From positions 1-64,000 of the forward strand of contig JAAFIM010000004.1 of assembly GCA_013297745.1 (NCBI GenBank): a DNA stretch of 64,000 nt. Reading direction: 5' to 3'. This document shows, one piece after another, positions 16,448-24,964 of the stretch. Below the pieces are notes generated by a model that was given only the letters and a program-made list of their open reading frames with translations, did not search any database and was not told where the DNA came from. The position numbers and the translations under genes are program-made. This DNA is from Chitinophagales bacterium. Its GTDB lineage: Bacteria > Bacteroidota > Bacteroidia > Chitinophagales > Saprospiraceae. How positions within the stretch are numbered: the first letter of the stretch is position 1; every line of letters starts with the position of its first letter.

Positions 16448-17770
16448 CTACTGTTTTATCCGTTTGATATTTGCTCCCAAAGCGTTCAATCGTTCATCTA
16501 TACGCTCATAACCTCTATCAATTTGGTTGATTTGGTGTATAACGCTTCTTCCTTTTGCTGATAAAGCCGCTATTAATAGCGAAACTCCAGCGCGAATGTC
16601 AGGTGAGGTCATCTCAATCCCCCGCAAAGGATAATTTCTATCCAAACCAATAACTGTAGCTCTGTGTGGGTCGCATAAAATAATCTGCGCGCCCATATCT
16701 ATCAATTTATCCACAAAAAATAGGCGACTTTCAAACATTTTTTGGTGGATTAATACACTCCCGCGCGCCTGTGTGGCTATTACCAGCAGTATAGACATCA
16801 AATCGGGGGTAAATCCTGGCCACGGCGAATCATAAACGGTCATAATCGAACCATCTATAAAATTTTGGATTTCATAACGTTCTTGCGCGGGTACGATAAT
16901 ATCATCGTTTTGTATCTCCATTTGTATCCCAAAGCGGGCAAAAGTGGGCAATATGTTCCCCAAAGCATCCACCCGCGCGTTTTTAATCGTAATCGCCGAT
17001 TGGGTCATAGCTGCCAAGCCGATAAAGCTGCCTATTTCTATCATATCGGGCAGTAATCTGTGCGCAGTGCCAAATAATTGGCTTACACCCTCAACCACCA
17101 ATTTGTTGGTGCCTATGCCTGTAATCCGCGCGCCCATACTGTTGAGCATTTTGCACAGTTGTTGTACATAAGGCTCGCAAGCAGCGTTGTAAATGGTGGT
17201 CATTCCGTTCGCCATAGTAGCAGCCATTAGGGTGTTGGCGGTAGCCGTTACGGATATTTCGTCCATCAGAATATAAGCCCCTTTCAGCTCTTTGCTATGT
17301 ATGCTGTACATACTTTTTTCGGCATCGTAGTCAAAAATTGCCCCCAATTTTTCCAAGCCCAATAAGTGCGTATCCAATCTTCTTCTGCCAATTTTGTCCC
17401 CGCCAGGTTTGGGCAAAACTGCCTTACCAAATCTTGCCAACAAAACCCCCAACAACATCACCGAACCGCGTATTTTGGCTGCTTTGCTGATATAAGCGTC
17501 TGTGTATAAATAATCTATATCTATATTATCGGATTGAAAAGTGTAGATATTTTCTCCTGTTTTTTCCACTATCACCCCCAAGCCCTGCAACAGTTCTATC
17601 AAAAGTTGCACATCTTTTATATTGGGGACATTGGATAAAGTGACCTTTTCGGAAGTGAGTAGCACCGCACAAACCACCTGTAAGGCTTCGTTTTTTGCGC
17701 CTTGAGGGCTAATTTCGCCTGACAAGCGTGCGCCCCCTTCTACAAGGAAAGATTCATTATTTCCGCTCAT
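16448..17770 (-). CDS. murA: UDP-N-acetylglucosamine 1-carboxyvinyltransferase with Asp at the fosfomycin site
   Basis: 440 residues, full length for MurA, which transfers enolpyruvate from PEP to UDP-GlcNAc in the first committed step of peptidoglycan synthesis in the cytoplasm. Visible signatures are GAKNEAL (Lys26/Asn27 substrate loop) and the active-site loop PGGDKIGRRRLDTH. The position that is Cys115 in E. coli is Asp125 here. The same natural replacement in mycobacterial and chlamydial MurA leaves the enzyme active but insensitive to fosfomycin. It is transcribed leftward from a promoter region shared with the divergent gene at 17879. Confidence 0.95.
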   Translation of the reverse strand: MSGNNESFLVEGGARLSGEISPQGAKNEALQVVCAVLLTSEKVTLSNVPNIKDVQLLIELLQGLGVIVEKTGENIYTFQSDNIDIDYLYTDAYISKAAKIRGSVMLLGVLLARFGKAVLPKPGGDKIGRRRLDTHLLGLEKLGAIFDYDAEKSMYSIHSKELKGAYILMDEISVTATANTLMAATMANGMTTIYNAACEPYVQQLCKMLNSMGARITGIGTNKLVVEGVSQLFGTAHRLLPDMIEIGSFIGLAAMTQSAITIKNARVDALGNILPTFARFGIQMEIQNDDIIVPAQERYEIQNFIDGSIMTVYDSPWPGFTPDLMSILLVIATQARGSVLIHQKMFESRLFFVDKLIDMGAQIILCDPHRATVIGLDRNYPLRGIEMTSPDIRAGVSLLIAALSAKGRSVIHQINQIDRGYERIDERLNALGANIKRIKQ

Positions 17771-17831
17771 TTGATTATTTTGTTTTAAATAGTTTTGCGT
17801 GTTTTTATTATTTTTTTGTATTAAAATGCTG

Positions 17832-17856
17832 CAAAGGTATAAATTTTGTACTTTTG
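17832..17856. promoter_or_regulatory. Divergent promoter pair between murA and the lipoprotein gene
   Basis: TACCTTTG on the minus strand (17839-17832), 62 nt before murA, and TACTTTTG on the plus strand (17849-17856), 23 nt before the ATG at 17879. The two -7 boxes are 9 nt apart, so polymerase binding at one probably hinders the other. Confidence 0.55.
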
Positions 17857-17878
17857 CGCCCTCAATATATTTTTTATT

Positions 17879-18718
17879 ATGATAAATTTCATCAAAAATA
17901 CTTTCTTTTTATTTTTTATACTCGTTTTAGGAGCTTGCGGAGGCGGTGCAGATACGCAAAAAAAGATAATAGCCAAAGTAGGTTTTGCTTATTTGTACGC
18001 TGAAGATTTGCAGGGCATAGACAAAGGTTTTTCGCGTGAAGATAGCTTGGCTAGAACGCAGTTTTTTATCCAACGCTGGGTCGAAGACGAATTGCTTTGG
18101 CAAGTGGCTCAATCTGCTGTATCTGAAACTGAATTGATGCGCGCACAGGTAGAACGATACCGCCGCACGTTGATTTTGCAGGCATATAACGAAAATTTAA
18201 TCAAAGATGAGCTGGATACTACTTTTAGCAACCAACAAATAGCGGATTATTATCAACAAAATAAAAGCGATTATGCCAATGCAGAAGCCTTAGTGCGCTG
18301 CCATTTTATCAAAATTGCCATCAATAGCCCAGAGGCTGACAAGGTCAAAGGTTGGTTTGAAGAAGATAGTAAGTTGTATTTCAAACAAATACAAACCGCT
18401 TGTGTGGATAAAGCAACAGCTATAGCTTTGAGCGAAAATACTTGGTTGCCACTCAATAATATATTACAGCATATACCCAACAAACTACAACCTGATAGTC
18501 CAGAAAAAGGATTATCTTTGTCGGAGGCAGATGCTAATTTTTATTATTTATTTAGAATTTTTGAATACGAACCCGCTGGTGGCTATCGTCCTTTGGTTAC
18601 GGTCAAGGAAGAAATTAAAACAATTTTATTATTCCAACGCCAAAAAGAACTGTTAGACCAAAAAAGAACACAAATTTATATCAATGCAGAAAATGAACAA
18701 CGTTTTGAATTATACTAA
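17879..18718 (+). CDS. Lipoprotein resembling SurA/PrsA-type periplasmic foldases
   Basis: About 279 residues. ATG 17879 is chosen because the -7 box lies downstream of the longer start (17846) and because it yields a lipoprotein signal (LVLGAC, Cys20). The body has the helical SurA-N-like pattern (FIQRWVEDELLWQVAQ, then QIADYYQQNKSDY), but no recognisable rotamase signature, so it may be a chaperone without isomerase activity. The start of surA follows 22 nt later; the pair is probably one operon for outer-membrane protein folding. Confidence 0.7.
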   Translation: MINFIKNTFFLFFILVLGACGGGADTQKKIIAKVGFAYLYAEDLQGIDKGFSREDSLARTQFFIQRWVEDELLWQVAQSAVSETELMRAQVERYRRTLILQAYNENLIKDELDTTFSNQQIADYYQQNKSDYANAEALVRCHFIKIAINSPEADKVKGWFEEDSKLYFKQIQTACVDKATAIALSENTWLPLNNILQHIPNKLQPDSPEKGLSLSEADANFYYLFRIFEYEPAGGYRPLVTVKEEIKTILLFQRQKELLDQKRTQIYINAENEQRFELY

Positions 18719-18740
18719 ACTACTCAAACTCTCTTTTTTT

Positions 18741-20111
18741 ATGTTCCGAAATTATCTTTGGATTGCTTTTTTAACCTTCTGTATACCTTTAAAAGCTCAA
18801 TTTTTGTCCGCTGACCAAGTCATAGCTACAGTAGGCAATGAAATTATTTTACTTTCTGATATAGAATCTCAGTATATGATGATGGCTGAAAAAATGCCTT
18901 CTGATATGCCCCCCAATGCGCGCGCTGCTATTTTGGATAAATTACTCTCCAATGCGCTGATATTGGCACAAGCCGAACGCGATTCTGTAATTGCTTCGGA
19001 AGATGATGTAGAGCAGCAATTGGATAGCCGCATAGACGAAATTTTGGCTTATATGGGCAATAATCAAGAGCAGTTTTACAACTATTACAGTATGACCCCT
19101 GCTGATATGAAGCTGAAAATGTACGAAGATATGCGCAAACAAATCATTGTGCAAAAAATGCAGGGCAAAATAACAGAAAAGGCTACCATAACCCCAAGAG
19201 AAGTGAGCGAGTTTTTGGCGCGGATACCCAAAGATAGCCTGCCTTATTTTGGTAGTGAGGTAGAATTGGGCGAAATTATCGTCAAACCCAAAATTTCTGC
19301 CGCTGAAGATGAAAAAGCGCGCAAAACTGCCGAAACTGTGCGCACGATGTTGTTGGAAGATACCAGCCGTTTTGCCGAAATCGCTTACGAGTATTCCAAC
19401 GATAGGGGTTCAGCCGAACAGGGCGGTATGATTGGTTTTACCCCGCGTGGCAATCTTGTGCCCGAATACGAAGCTACTGCTTATGCTTTGTCCAAAGGGG
19501 AAATTTCTGAAGTGGTAAAATCTGAATATGGTTATCACGTGATACAATTATTGGCTCGTCTAGGCAATAATATCAACACCCGTCATGTGCTTATTCGTCC
19601 TCTTATCAATACAGAAGATGAAGCCTTAGCCGCCAAATACTTGGATAGTATCCGCAATCTTATCCTTCGCGATACCTTTACTTTCGACCAAGCTATACAG
19701 CGGTTTAGTGAGGACAAAACCTCTCGCACTCGCAATGGGGATATTATCAACCCCAACACGGGACAGCCTTTTTTCGAAACAGGCGACTTAGAACCCAACG
19801 TGTTTTTTGCTATAGAAAAATTGAAAGTGGGCGAAATGAGCCAAGTGCTGGAAGCAGCTAGCCCCACAGGAGAGCGTTATTATAGAATTATTCGCTTGCG
19901 CAATCGCACTTTGCCCCACGTAGCCAATCTTAGAGATGATTATTATCGGATTTATTCGGCTGCATTGGAAGAGAAAAAGAATAAAGCTCTAGACGCTTGG
20001 GTGAATAAATACATTTCTCGCCATCCAGTTGAATTGTCTTTAGACCCCAATCTGAAAGCTAAAATGGGCGATATTAGCATTTTGGAGCGTTGGAATAAGC
20101 CTAAACCTTAG
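18741..20111 (+). CDS. surA: Periplasmic peptidyl-prolyl isomerase/chaperone SurA
   Basis: About 456 residues from ATG 18741, which gives a normal signal peptide (MFRNYLWIAFLTFCIPLKAQ); upstream in-frame starts overlap the previous gene and add residues before the signal. Order: SurA_N helical domain (residues about 20-160, with VIATVGNEIILLSDIE), then two parvulin-type PpiC domains (first with SRFAEIAYEYSNDRGSAEQGGMIGF and YGYHVIQLL; second beginning NTRHVLIRP with FDQAIQRFSEDKTSRTRNGDI), then a C-terminal helical tail. It carries unfolded outer-membrane proteins across the periplasm. Confidence 0.92.
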   Translation: MFRNYLWIAFLTFCIPLKAQFLSADQVIATVGNEIILLSDIESQYMMMAEKMPSDMPPNARAAILDKLLSNALILAQAERDSVIASEDDVEQQLDSRIDEILAYMGNNQEQFYNYYSMTPADMKLKMYEDMRKQIIVQKMQGKITEKATITPREVSEFLARIPKDSLPYFGSEVELGEIIVKPKISAAEDEKARKTAETVRTMLLEDTSRFAEIAYEYSNDRGSAEQGGMIGFTPRGNLVPEYEATAYALSKGEISEVVKSEYGYHVIQLLARLGNNINTRHVLIRPLINTEDEALAAKYLDSIRNLILRDTFTFDQAIQRFSEDKTSRTRNGDIINPNTGQPFFETGDLEPNVFFAIEKLKVGEMSQVLEAASPTGERYYRIIRLRNRTLPHVANLRDDYYRIYSAALEEKKNKALDAWVNKYISRHPVELSLDPNLKAKMGDISILERWNKPKP

Positions 20112-20194
20112 AAAAAATTAAGTTAAAAATTAATGAATATACAGCGGCTATTGACTTTTATGCTGATAATTTAGATACTGTGTGGGATAAGTAA
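20105..20194 (+). pseudogene. Possible 3' remnant of a lost gene
   Basis: From 20105 to a TAA at 20192-20194, one frame reads 29 codons with coding-like composition (ending INEYTAAIDFYADNLDTVWDK) but has no start codon, and a stop precedes it at 20102-20104. It begins inside the last codons of surA in another frame. It could be the tail of a deleted gene. The evidence is only composition. Confidence 0.2.
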
Positions 20195-20219
20195 ATATTT
20201 CTATTGTAATAAAAAAAAC

Positions 20220-20240
20220 CAACTCCCGCGCTGGAAGTTG
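20220..20240. repeat. Degenerate terminator-like hairpin after surA
   Basis: The core CCAACTCCCGCGCTGGAAGT is identical to the terminator at 21100-21130, but the 3' arm here lacks its final GG and T-tract. It may be a decayed copy or a weak terminator of surA. Confidence 0.4.
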
Positions 20241-20437
20241 CTGGCTATCAAATAAGGTTGCGAAAGTATGGGTTTTTGTAAAAACTACGAAAAAAATATG
20301 TTTTCCTCTGCGGATTTATCCCCGCGAAGCGAAACCCCACGCTATTAAGCGAATAGTGCTGCTCGTACACCAAGAAATTTTGAATAAGTAACTGAACAAA
20401 ATGGAAGTAATTTTTACACTTCAGTAAAAACTTGGGT

Positions 20438-20665
20438 TTTGGAAATTTTCTTAACGACTTACGCCTAAAAAATTTTTTTCGGGGAGGGCTTCGCCGTTCT
20501 TCGTACTTTTTGCAGGCGCAAAAAGTACCAAAAACGCCTTGTTTTTATAAACTTGTTCGCTCCGCTGCGCTCCGTCTCACTTCCTACGGGAGGGCTTCGC
20601 CGTTCAGGCAGTATAAAAACTCAACGGATTAGTGCAGTTACGCGCTTCGCGCGATTATTCACTTT
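20438..20665. repeat. Dispersed GTAC-hairpin repeat, copy A
   Basis: It shares long blocks with 44231-44465 (ACTTACGCC or GGCTTACGCC, a GTACTTTTTGC / GCAAAAAGTAC hairpin here at 20503-20528, AAAAACGCCTTGTTT, AGGGCTTCGCCGTTC, ACTCAACGGATTAGTG, ACGCGCTTCGCGC) and with the inverted copy at 23060-23320. The rest of the gene-free stretch 20112-20691 holds the remnant at 20105, the hairpin at 20220 and a CCCCACGCT motif near 20333. Confidence 0.75.
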
Positions 20666-20691
20666 GTTTTTGTCTACTTACTTAATACACT

Positions 20692-21036
20692 ATGAAATAT
20701 CTTTTTTATTCCATTCTTTTATTCTCGAGCGGTTGTGTGGACTGTGTTTGCCCCGCCAAGTACTCTCGTGAACGTTGGCATTCTATTAGGATAGGAATGG
20801 ATAGTCAAACGGTTAAAAACATATTGGGAGAGCCTAACGTACGTTTAGAAGCGATAGATACGTTGGGTATAAGATTACCCGTTTCTTGGCGTTATTGGCG
20901 AGATTCAGTAAGAAAGATTAGTGCTTTTTGTCCGCCTTGCTATAGTGATAAATTGATAAGTTGGGATGAAAATGGGCAAGCGCAAAATGTGGAAGAAGCC
21001 AATACTAATGAAAGTTATGCCCCTGCAAAAGACTAA
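20692..21036 (+). CDS. Small lipoprotein with BamE/SmpA-like motif
   Basis: 114 residues. The N-terminal signal ends in a lipobox (LLFSSGC, Cys15). The segment IRIGMDSQTVKNILGEPNVR matches the helix-turn of BamE/SmpA-type domains (GM-x3-V-x3-LGxP). In other bacteria BamE is a lipoprotein of the outer-membrane barrel-assembly machine; whether this one joins BAM is inference. Six Cys residues, two as CPxxC-like pairs (CVDCVCP and CPPC), are unusual for BamE. It is followed by a bidirectional terminator. Confidence 0.6.
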   Translation: MKYLFYSILLFSSGCVDCVCPAKYSRERWHSIRIGMDSQTVKNILGEPNVRLEAIDTLGIRLPVSWRYWRDSVRKISAFCPPCYSDKLISWDENGQAQNVEEANTNESYAPAKD

Positions 21037-21099
21037 CTAAATTTATCTATTCTGCGCACAATAGCAACCAATGCAAAGAAATGAGAACTAAACCAAAAA

Positions 21100-21130
21100 A
21101 AAACCAACTCCCGCGCTGGAAGTTGGTTTT
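21100..21130. terminator. Bidirectional terminator between convergent genes
   Basis: A 10-bp stem AAAACCAACT / AGTTGGTTTT with an internal GC-rich loop and A/T tracts on both sides. It serves the gene ending at 21036 (+) and mlaE ending at 21153 (-). Confidence 0.85.
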
Positions 21131-21152
21131 TTTTTGAAACAAATATTGTTTT

Positions 21153-21890
21153 TTATGTTAATAGTAGAGCGATTACATAATCGGCTAACAAAATCATAAT
21201 GTTGCTCATCACCACCGCTGCTGTGCTGGCTTTGCCCAATTCTATACTTCCACCCGTTACGAAAAATCCTTGATAAGCAGAGATAGAAGTAAGCAAATAG
21301 GCAAAAACGACTGATTTTATCATCATCATCACCACATTGTAAGGGATAAAAAATGAGCGTAAGCCTTGCATAAATTCAGAATCCGAAACCAACCCGCCAA
21401 GAGAACAGGCAAAATAACCACCTCCCATACCCAAAAAAGCAGAAAAAATAACCAGCATAGGAATTACCACCATAGCCGCCAATATCTTGGGGAAAATCAA
21501 ATAAGCGGGCGTATCCACCCCCATAACCTCCAATGCGTCAATTTGTTCTTTTTGTCGCATACCGCCAATTTCAGCAGCGATATTAGAGCCTACTTTTCCC
21601 GCCAAAGCCAAACAGGTAAAAGTTGGGGCTAATTCTATAATCATAATATCACGCACAATATATCCAATATAGTATTTGGGGATGGTGGTTTCCCCCAATT
21701 GATAAGCAAATTGCACAGCAGTAACCGCGCCGATAAACACAGATACTAAGCCCACAATAACCAAAGAACCTACCCCAATGTCATTCATTTGACGGGCTGT
21801 TTCTTTCCAATACATAGAGAATTTTTCGGGGCGCGCAAACATACTTCTCATTAGCATAAGATATCGCCCAAAATGATAAAAAGGTTGCAC
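21153..21890 (-). CDS. mlaE: MlaE/YrbE family ABC transporter permease
   Basis: 245 residues with about five hydrophobic helices. It shows the family's conserved stretches: SVFIGAVTAVQFAYQL near residue 65, GKVGSNIAAEIGGMRQKEQIDALEVMGVDTPAYLIFPKILAA (the coupling region) in the middle, and TGGSIELGKASTAAVV near the C-terminus. MlaE is the inner-membrane permease of the MCE lipid transporter that moves phospholipids between membranes. The usual neighbours (the ATPase MlaF and an MCE-domain protein) are not adjacent in this window. The -7 element is at 21938-21945. Confidence 0.9.
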   Translation of the reverse strand: MQPFYHFGRYLMLMRSMFARPEKFSMYWKETARQMNDIGVGSLVIVGLVSVFIGAVTAVQFAYQLGETTIPKYYIGYIVRDIMIIELAPTFTCLALAGKVGSNIAAEIGGMRQKEQIDALEVMGVDTPAYLIFPKILAAMVVIPMLVIFSAFLGMGGGYFACSLGGLVSDSEFMQGLRSFFIPYNVVMMMIKSVVFAYLLTSISAYQGFFVTGGSIELGKASTAAVVMSNIMILLADYVIALLLT

Positions 21891-21937
21891 AGTTATTTTT
21901 TTTTTAGTTTCTGAATATATTTTTTATTAAATCGGCG

Positions 21938-21965
21938 CAAATATAGTTATTTTGATATAGTTTTG
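21938..21965. promoter_or_regulatory. Divergent -7 elements for mlaE and the 22010 gene
   Basis: TATATTTG on the minus strand (21945-21938) and TAGTTTTG on the plus strand (21958-21965), 12 nt apart, placed 45-48 nt from their start codons. Confidence 0.5.
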
Positions 21966-22009
21966 CCCCGAAAATTATTTTTTTTATATATTTGAACCCT
22001 TTTTTAGGT

Positions 22010-22957
22010 ATGAAAAAGCATTTTTTGGGCTTTTGGGGGCTAATTATAGCTCTTGCGGCTTGCAAGCCTACACAAAAAACAACCGTTAGTTTTAGTGCTT
22101 CTACATTAGAGAAACCCAGTTTTGCTGAAGCTTATCAATCCCGCCGCAATATGGAATTGGTAGAAAAATTGGGCGAACCCAACAATCGCATCACTTTCAA
22201 AACCACCAGCGAAAAAACCAGCTCTTCTGCTGAAATTGATGCTTGGTTTAAAGATAATGAATTGCGCTTGCCTAGTTTTCCTTACCACGATGGTGCAGCC
22301 CTCAATCCACTCAAAAAAATGAAAGTGGCTAATTATGATAAATATCGTACAGCTACAGTCAATAAAAAAACAGCTTATTTGGCGCAAGTGATAGAACAAG
22401 AAGACCTCGTTTTTCTAATCTATGGCAATCCACCCAACGAAATGCACGTAATTACAGATACTTGGGCTATAGTAGGACGAGACAAAAAGTCAGGTGCAGA
22501 AAAGTTTGCTTTTGATATGACCGCTTTTGGTATGGCGCCAGATTATATACATCGGGACAAAAATTTTGTATTTCAGGATATACTTTGGGCGCAACACGAA
22601 GACGGAATTTTATATATACAACACGCGCATTGGACTTATGCTGAATCTAGCAAAAATATGAATGCTTATATCACCGCTATAGATTCCAAACGGGGCGAAA
22701 TCCTTTGGCGTAGCCAACCTTTGGTAGCCAATGCAGGCAACTTTGCTATTGTAGGCAATTATTTGATTACTGCTTATGCTTTTACTTTAGAAAATGCTAT
22801 GCTTTACGCACTTCACAAACCCAACGGAAAAATAGCTGGTCAGTTGGAATTACAAGCCAAAAATGATAAGAAAAAATTTATTGACTTTATCATCCCCAAA
22901 GGTAGCCAATTGTTTATCCACGCTTACGACCGCCAATATATCGTAAATATGAATTAA
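22010..22957 (+). CDS. Lipoprotein with probable beta-propeller (PQQ/BamB-like) C-terminus
   Basis: About 315 residues from ATG 22010; the longer frame starts with TTG. The lipobox is LIIALAAC. The N-terminal third is polar. The C-terminal half has strand pairs that look like propeller blades (YITAIDSKRGEILWRSQ, NFAIVGNYLITAYAF and YALHKPNGKIAGQLEL), of the PQQ/BamB type. The first part includes MELVEKLGEPNNRITFK. Function is not assigned. It is transcribed divergently from mlaE. Confidence 0.6.
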   Translation: MKKHFLGFWGLIIALAACKPTQKTTVSFSASTLEKPSFAEAYQSRRNMELVEKLGEPNNRITFKTTSEKTSSSAEIDAWFKDNELRLPSFPYHDGAALNPLKKMKVANYDKYRTATVNKKTAYLAQVIEQEDLVFLIYGNPPNEMHVITDTWAIVGRDKKSGAEKFAFDMTAFGMAPDYIHRDKNFVFQDILWAQHEDGILYIQHAHWTYAESSKNMNAYITAIDSKRGEILWRSQPLVANAGNFAIVGNYLITAYAFTLENAMLYALHKPNGKIAGQLELQAKNDKKKFIDFIIPKGSQLFIHAYDRQYIVNMN

Positions 22958-23059
22958 CAAAACCCCCAACACGCCCTCACTCCCTACTTCACCACTAATA
23001 ACTAACTTGAGCTATTTTGTGATAAAAGTCAAATTGAAAAGCTAAATTTTCGCCGTGCG

Positions 23060-23320
23060 ACGCCAAAACCAGCGTATGTCGCGGAAAGACGACCAACCGA
23101 GCGTAGCGAGGGCAGTAGCTTTTTTGCAACGCAAAAAACGTCGGCTTGTAGCGATGGTTTTGCGCTTTTTGCGTAATAAAATGAAGCAAAATAAGCAAAA
23201 ACGCCTTTTTGGCGTTGGCTTTTTTGGTACTTTTTTGCCACCAAAAAAGTACGGAAAATAAATTTTTTAGGCGTAAGCCGTTAAAAAAAATTTCTACTCG
23301 ATTTAATGTGATAGCTACCT
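23060..23320. repeat. Dispersed GTAC-hairpin repeat, copy B (inverted)
   Basis: Read on the minus strand it matches copies A and C: AACGGCTTACGCCTAAAAAA, then a GTAC hairpin. Here the stem is GTACTTTTTTG (23227-23237) / CAAAAAAGTAC (23242-23252), so both arms changed together relative to the other copies. The left half carries other inverted segments (GCAACGCAAAAAACG and similar). It fills most of the gene-free stretch 22958-23492, and nothing else is evident there. Confidence 0.65.
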
Positions 23321-23492
23321 TGTACGAAAATTAAACCTCAAGCGTAACTCCAGTAACTAACAACTAATCACTATAAATCTGCCATTTTGTCACCTTATTC
23401 TTTTTGGCATACTTTTTTAACCATATCTGCCCATATATTACCACAACCATTATCAGGCGCAAGCCTATATCTCTCAATCCATCTTTATAATT

Positions 23493-24191
23493 ATGAGTTT
23501 TGAAAAAAATGAGTTTCGCAAATACGCGACCAAACACTTGGGTATTCCTTCCCAAACCTTACACGACTACGCCAAATACGCGGCCAAACACCAAAGCCCC
23601 AATATCACAGGGCTAACTCCAGCAGTTATTGAGGAAAGACAACTCAATATCATAGAAATAGATGTGTTTTCTCGCTTGATGATGGATAGAATTATATTTT
23701 TGGGGGTGGGTATCAACGATTATGTAGCCAATATCATCCAAGCGCAATTGTTATTCTTAGAAAGTGCTGACCCCAAACGCGATGTGCAAATTTTTATCAA
23801 CTCCCCTGGTGGTTCTGTTATCGCAGGATTGGGGATTTATGATACTATGCAATATATCAACCCCGATGTAGCCACAGTTTGTACAGGTTTGGCTGCTTCT
23901 ATGGGTTCTATACTATTGACTGCGGGCAAAAAAGGTAAACGCTCTATCCTCCCTCACAGTCGGGTGATGATACACCAACCTTCTGGTGGTATGCAAGGAC
24001 AATTTTCTGATATGGAAATATCTTATAAATTGATTAAAGAATTGCAAAAAGAATTATATGATATTTATGTCGTTCATACTGGACAAGAGTACGACAAAAT
24101 CGCTCAAGATTGCGACCGCGACAATTGGTTGGTAGCTCAACAAGCCAAAGACTATGGTTTAGTGGATGAAATTCTAACCCGCAAAAAATAA
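23493..24191 (+). CDS. clpP: ATP-dependent Clp protease proteolytic subunit (first copy)
   Basis: 232 residues; ClpP serine peptidase. The catalytic triad is Ser136 (in LAASMGS), His161 (RVMIHQP) and Asp210 (DCDRDNW). The oligomer-interface and substrate-strand signatures are present (FINSPGGSV; DPKRDVQIFINSPGG). About 30 extra residues precede the core; they may be a propeptide or an N-terminal extension. The second clpP begins 10 nt downstream and clpX follows, so this is a complete ClpXP locus. The gene degrades unfolded or tagged proteins in the cytoplasm together with ClpX. Confidence 0.95.
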   Translation: MSFEKNEFRKYATKHLGIPSQTLHDYAKYAAKHQSPNITGLTPAVIEERQLNIIEIDVFSRLMMDRIIFLGVGINDYVANIIQAQLLFLESADPKRDVQIFINSPGGSVIAGLGIYDTMQYINPDVATVCTGLAASMGSILLTAGKKGKRSILPHSRVMIHQPSGGMQGQFSDMEISYKLIKELQKELYDIYVVHTGQEYDKIAQDCDRDNWLVAQQAKDYGLVDEILTRKK

Positions 24192-24201
24192 TCATTAGCT
24201 T

Positions 24202-24900
24202 ATGCATAACGAATTTTTTAATTACGCCACCCGCCATTTAGGACTAAACCCCATTACGCTAGAAGATTATGCGCGCCGCTCTACAGCTTTTGCCGCGCCC
24301 ACAGCAGCAGGAGGGGTCAATCCTATGGTGATAGAAGAGCGGCAACTCAACGTGCGCGGCATCAACGTATTCAATCGCTTGATGATGGATAGAATTATCT
24401 TTTTGGGTACAGCTATAGACGAGGAAGTTTCCAACATTATCCAAGCTCAACTCTTATTCTTAGAGAGTGCTGACCCCAAACGCGATGTGCAGATTTTTAT
24501 CAACTCGCCCGGTGGTTCTATCATTGATGGCTTGGGTATTTACGACACGATGCAATATATCAATCCCGATGTGGCTACGATTTGTACGGGTATGGCTGCC
24601 TCTATGGGGGCTGTTTTGCTCGCCGCTGGACAAAAAGGCAAGCGTTCTGCCCTCCCTCACAGCCGCGTGATGATACACCAACCTATGGCTGGTATGCGTG
24701 GGCAAGTTTCTGATATGGATATTGAATATAATTTGGTCAAACAAATGCAAGAGCAATTATATACTATCTTGGCCAATACCACAGGACAATCTTATGATAC
24801 CATTCACGCAGATTGCGACCGCGATAATTGGTTCAAAGCCGATAAAGCCAAACAATACGGACTTATAGATGAAGTCTTAACCCGCAAAAAAACTGTCTAA
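24202..24900 (+). CDS. clpP: ATP-dependent Clp protease proteolytic subunit (second copy)
   Basis: 232 residues, the same length as the upstream copy and clearly paralogous throughout (IEERQLNVRGINVFNRLMMD versus IEERQLNIIEIDVFSRLMMD). The triad is Ser134 (MAASMGA), His159 (RVMIHQP) and Asp208 (in DCDRDNW), so both subunits should be active. The two copies differ most at the N-terminus and in the helix after the catalytic His, regions that shape ring contacts and axial loops. A mixed ClpP1P2 barrel is possible. A terminator at 24913-24941 separates it from clpX. Confidence 0.95.
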   Translation: MHNEFFNYATRHLGLNPITLEDYARRSTAFAAPTAAGGVNPMVIEERQLNVRGINVFNRLMMDRIIFLGTAIDEEVSNIIQAQLLFLESADPKRDVQIFINSPGGSIIDGLGIYDTMQYINPDVATICTGMAASMGAVLLAAGQKGKRSALPHSRVMIHQPMAGMRGQVSDMDIEYNLVKQMQEQLYTILANTTGQSYDTIHADCDRDNWFKADKAKQYGLIDEVLTRKKTV

Positions 24901-24912
24901 CTCTTATTCTCC

Positions 24913-24941
24913 AAAGCAGAATTTAACCAAAATTCTGCTTT
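24913..24941 (+). terminator. Terminator between clpP and clpX
   Basis: A perfect 12-bp stem AAAGCAGAATTT / AAATTCTGCTTT, 5-nt loop, then TTTT. clpX must then depend on read-through or on its own promoter within 24942-24964, where none is evident. Confidence 0.85.
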
Positions 24942-24964
24942 TTTATATTTATTATTAATTCATA

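Noticed and set aside
20432-20771. Two open frames over repeat copy A
   Set aside because: They lie in repeat DNA with Ser/Arg-rich low-complexity translation and overlap the lipoprotein gene at 20692.
23055-23261. Basic open frame in repeat copy B
   Set aside because: It is Arg/Lys-rich and lies entirely in the inverted repeat element; no homologous frame occurs in the other copies.
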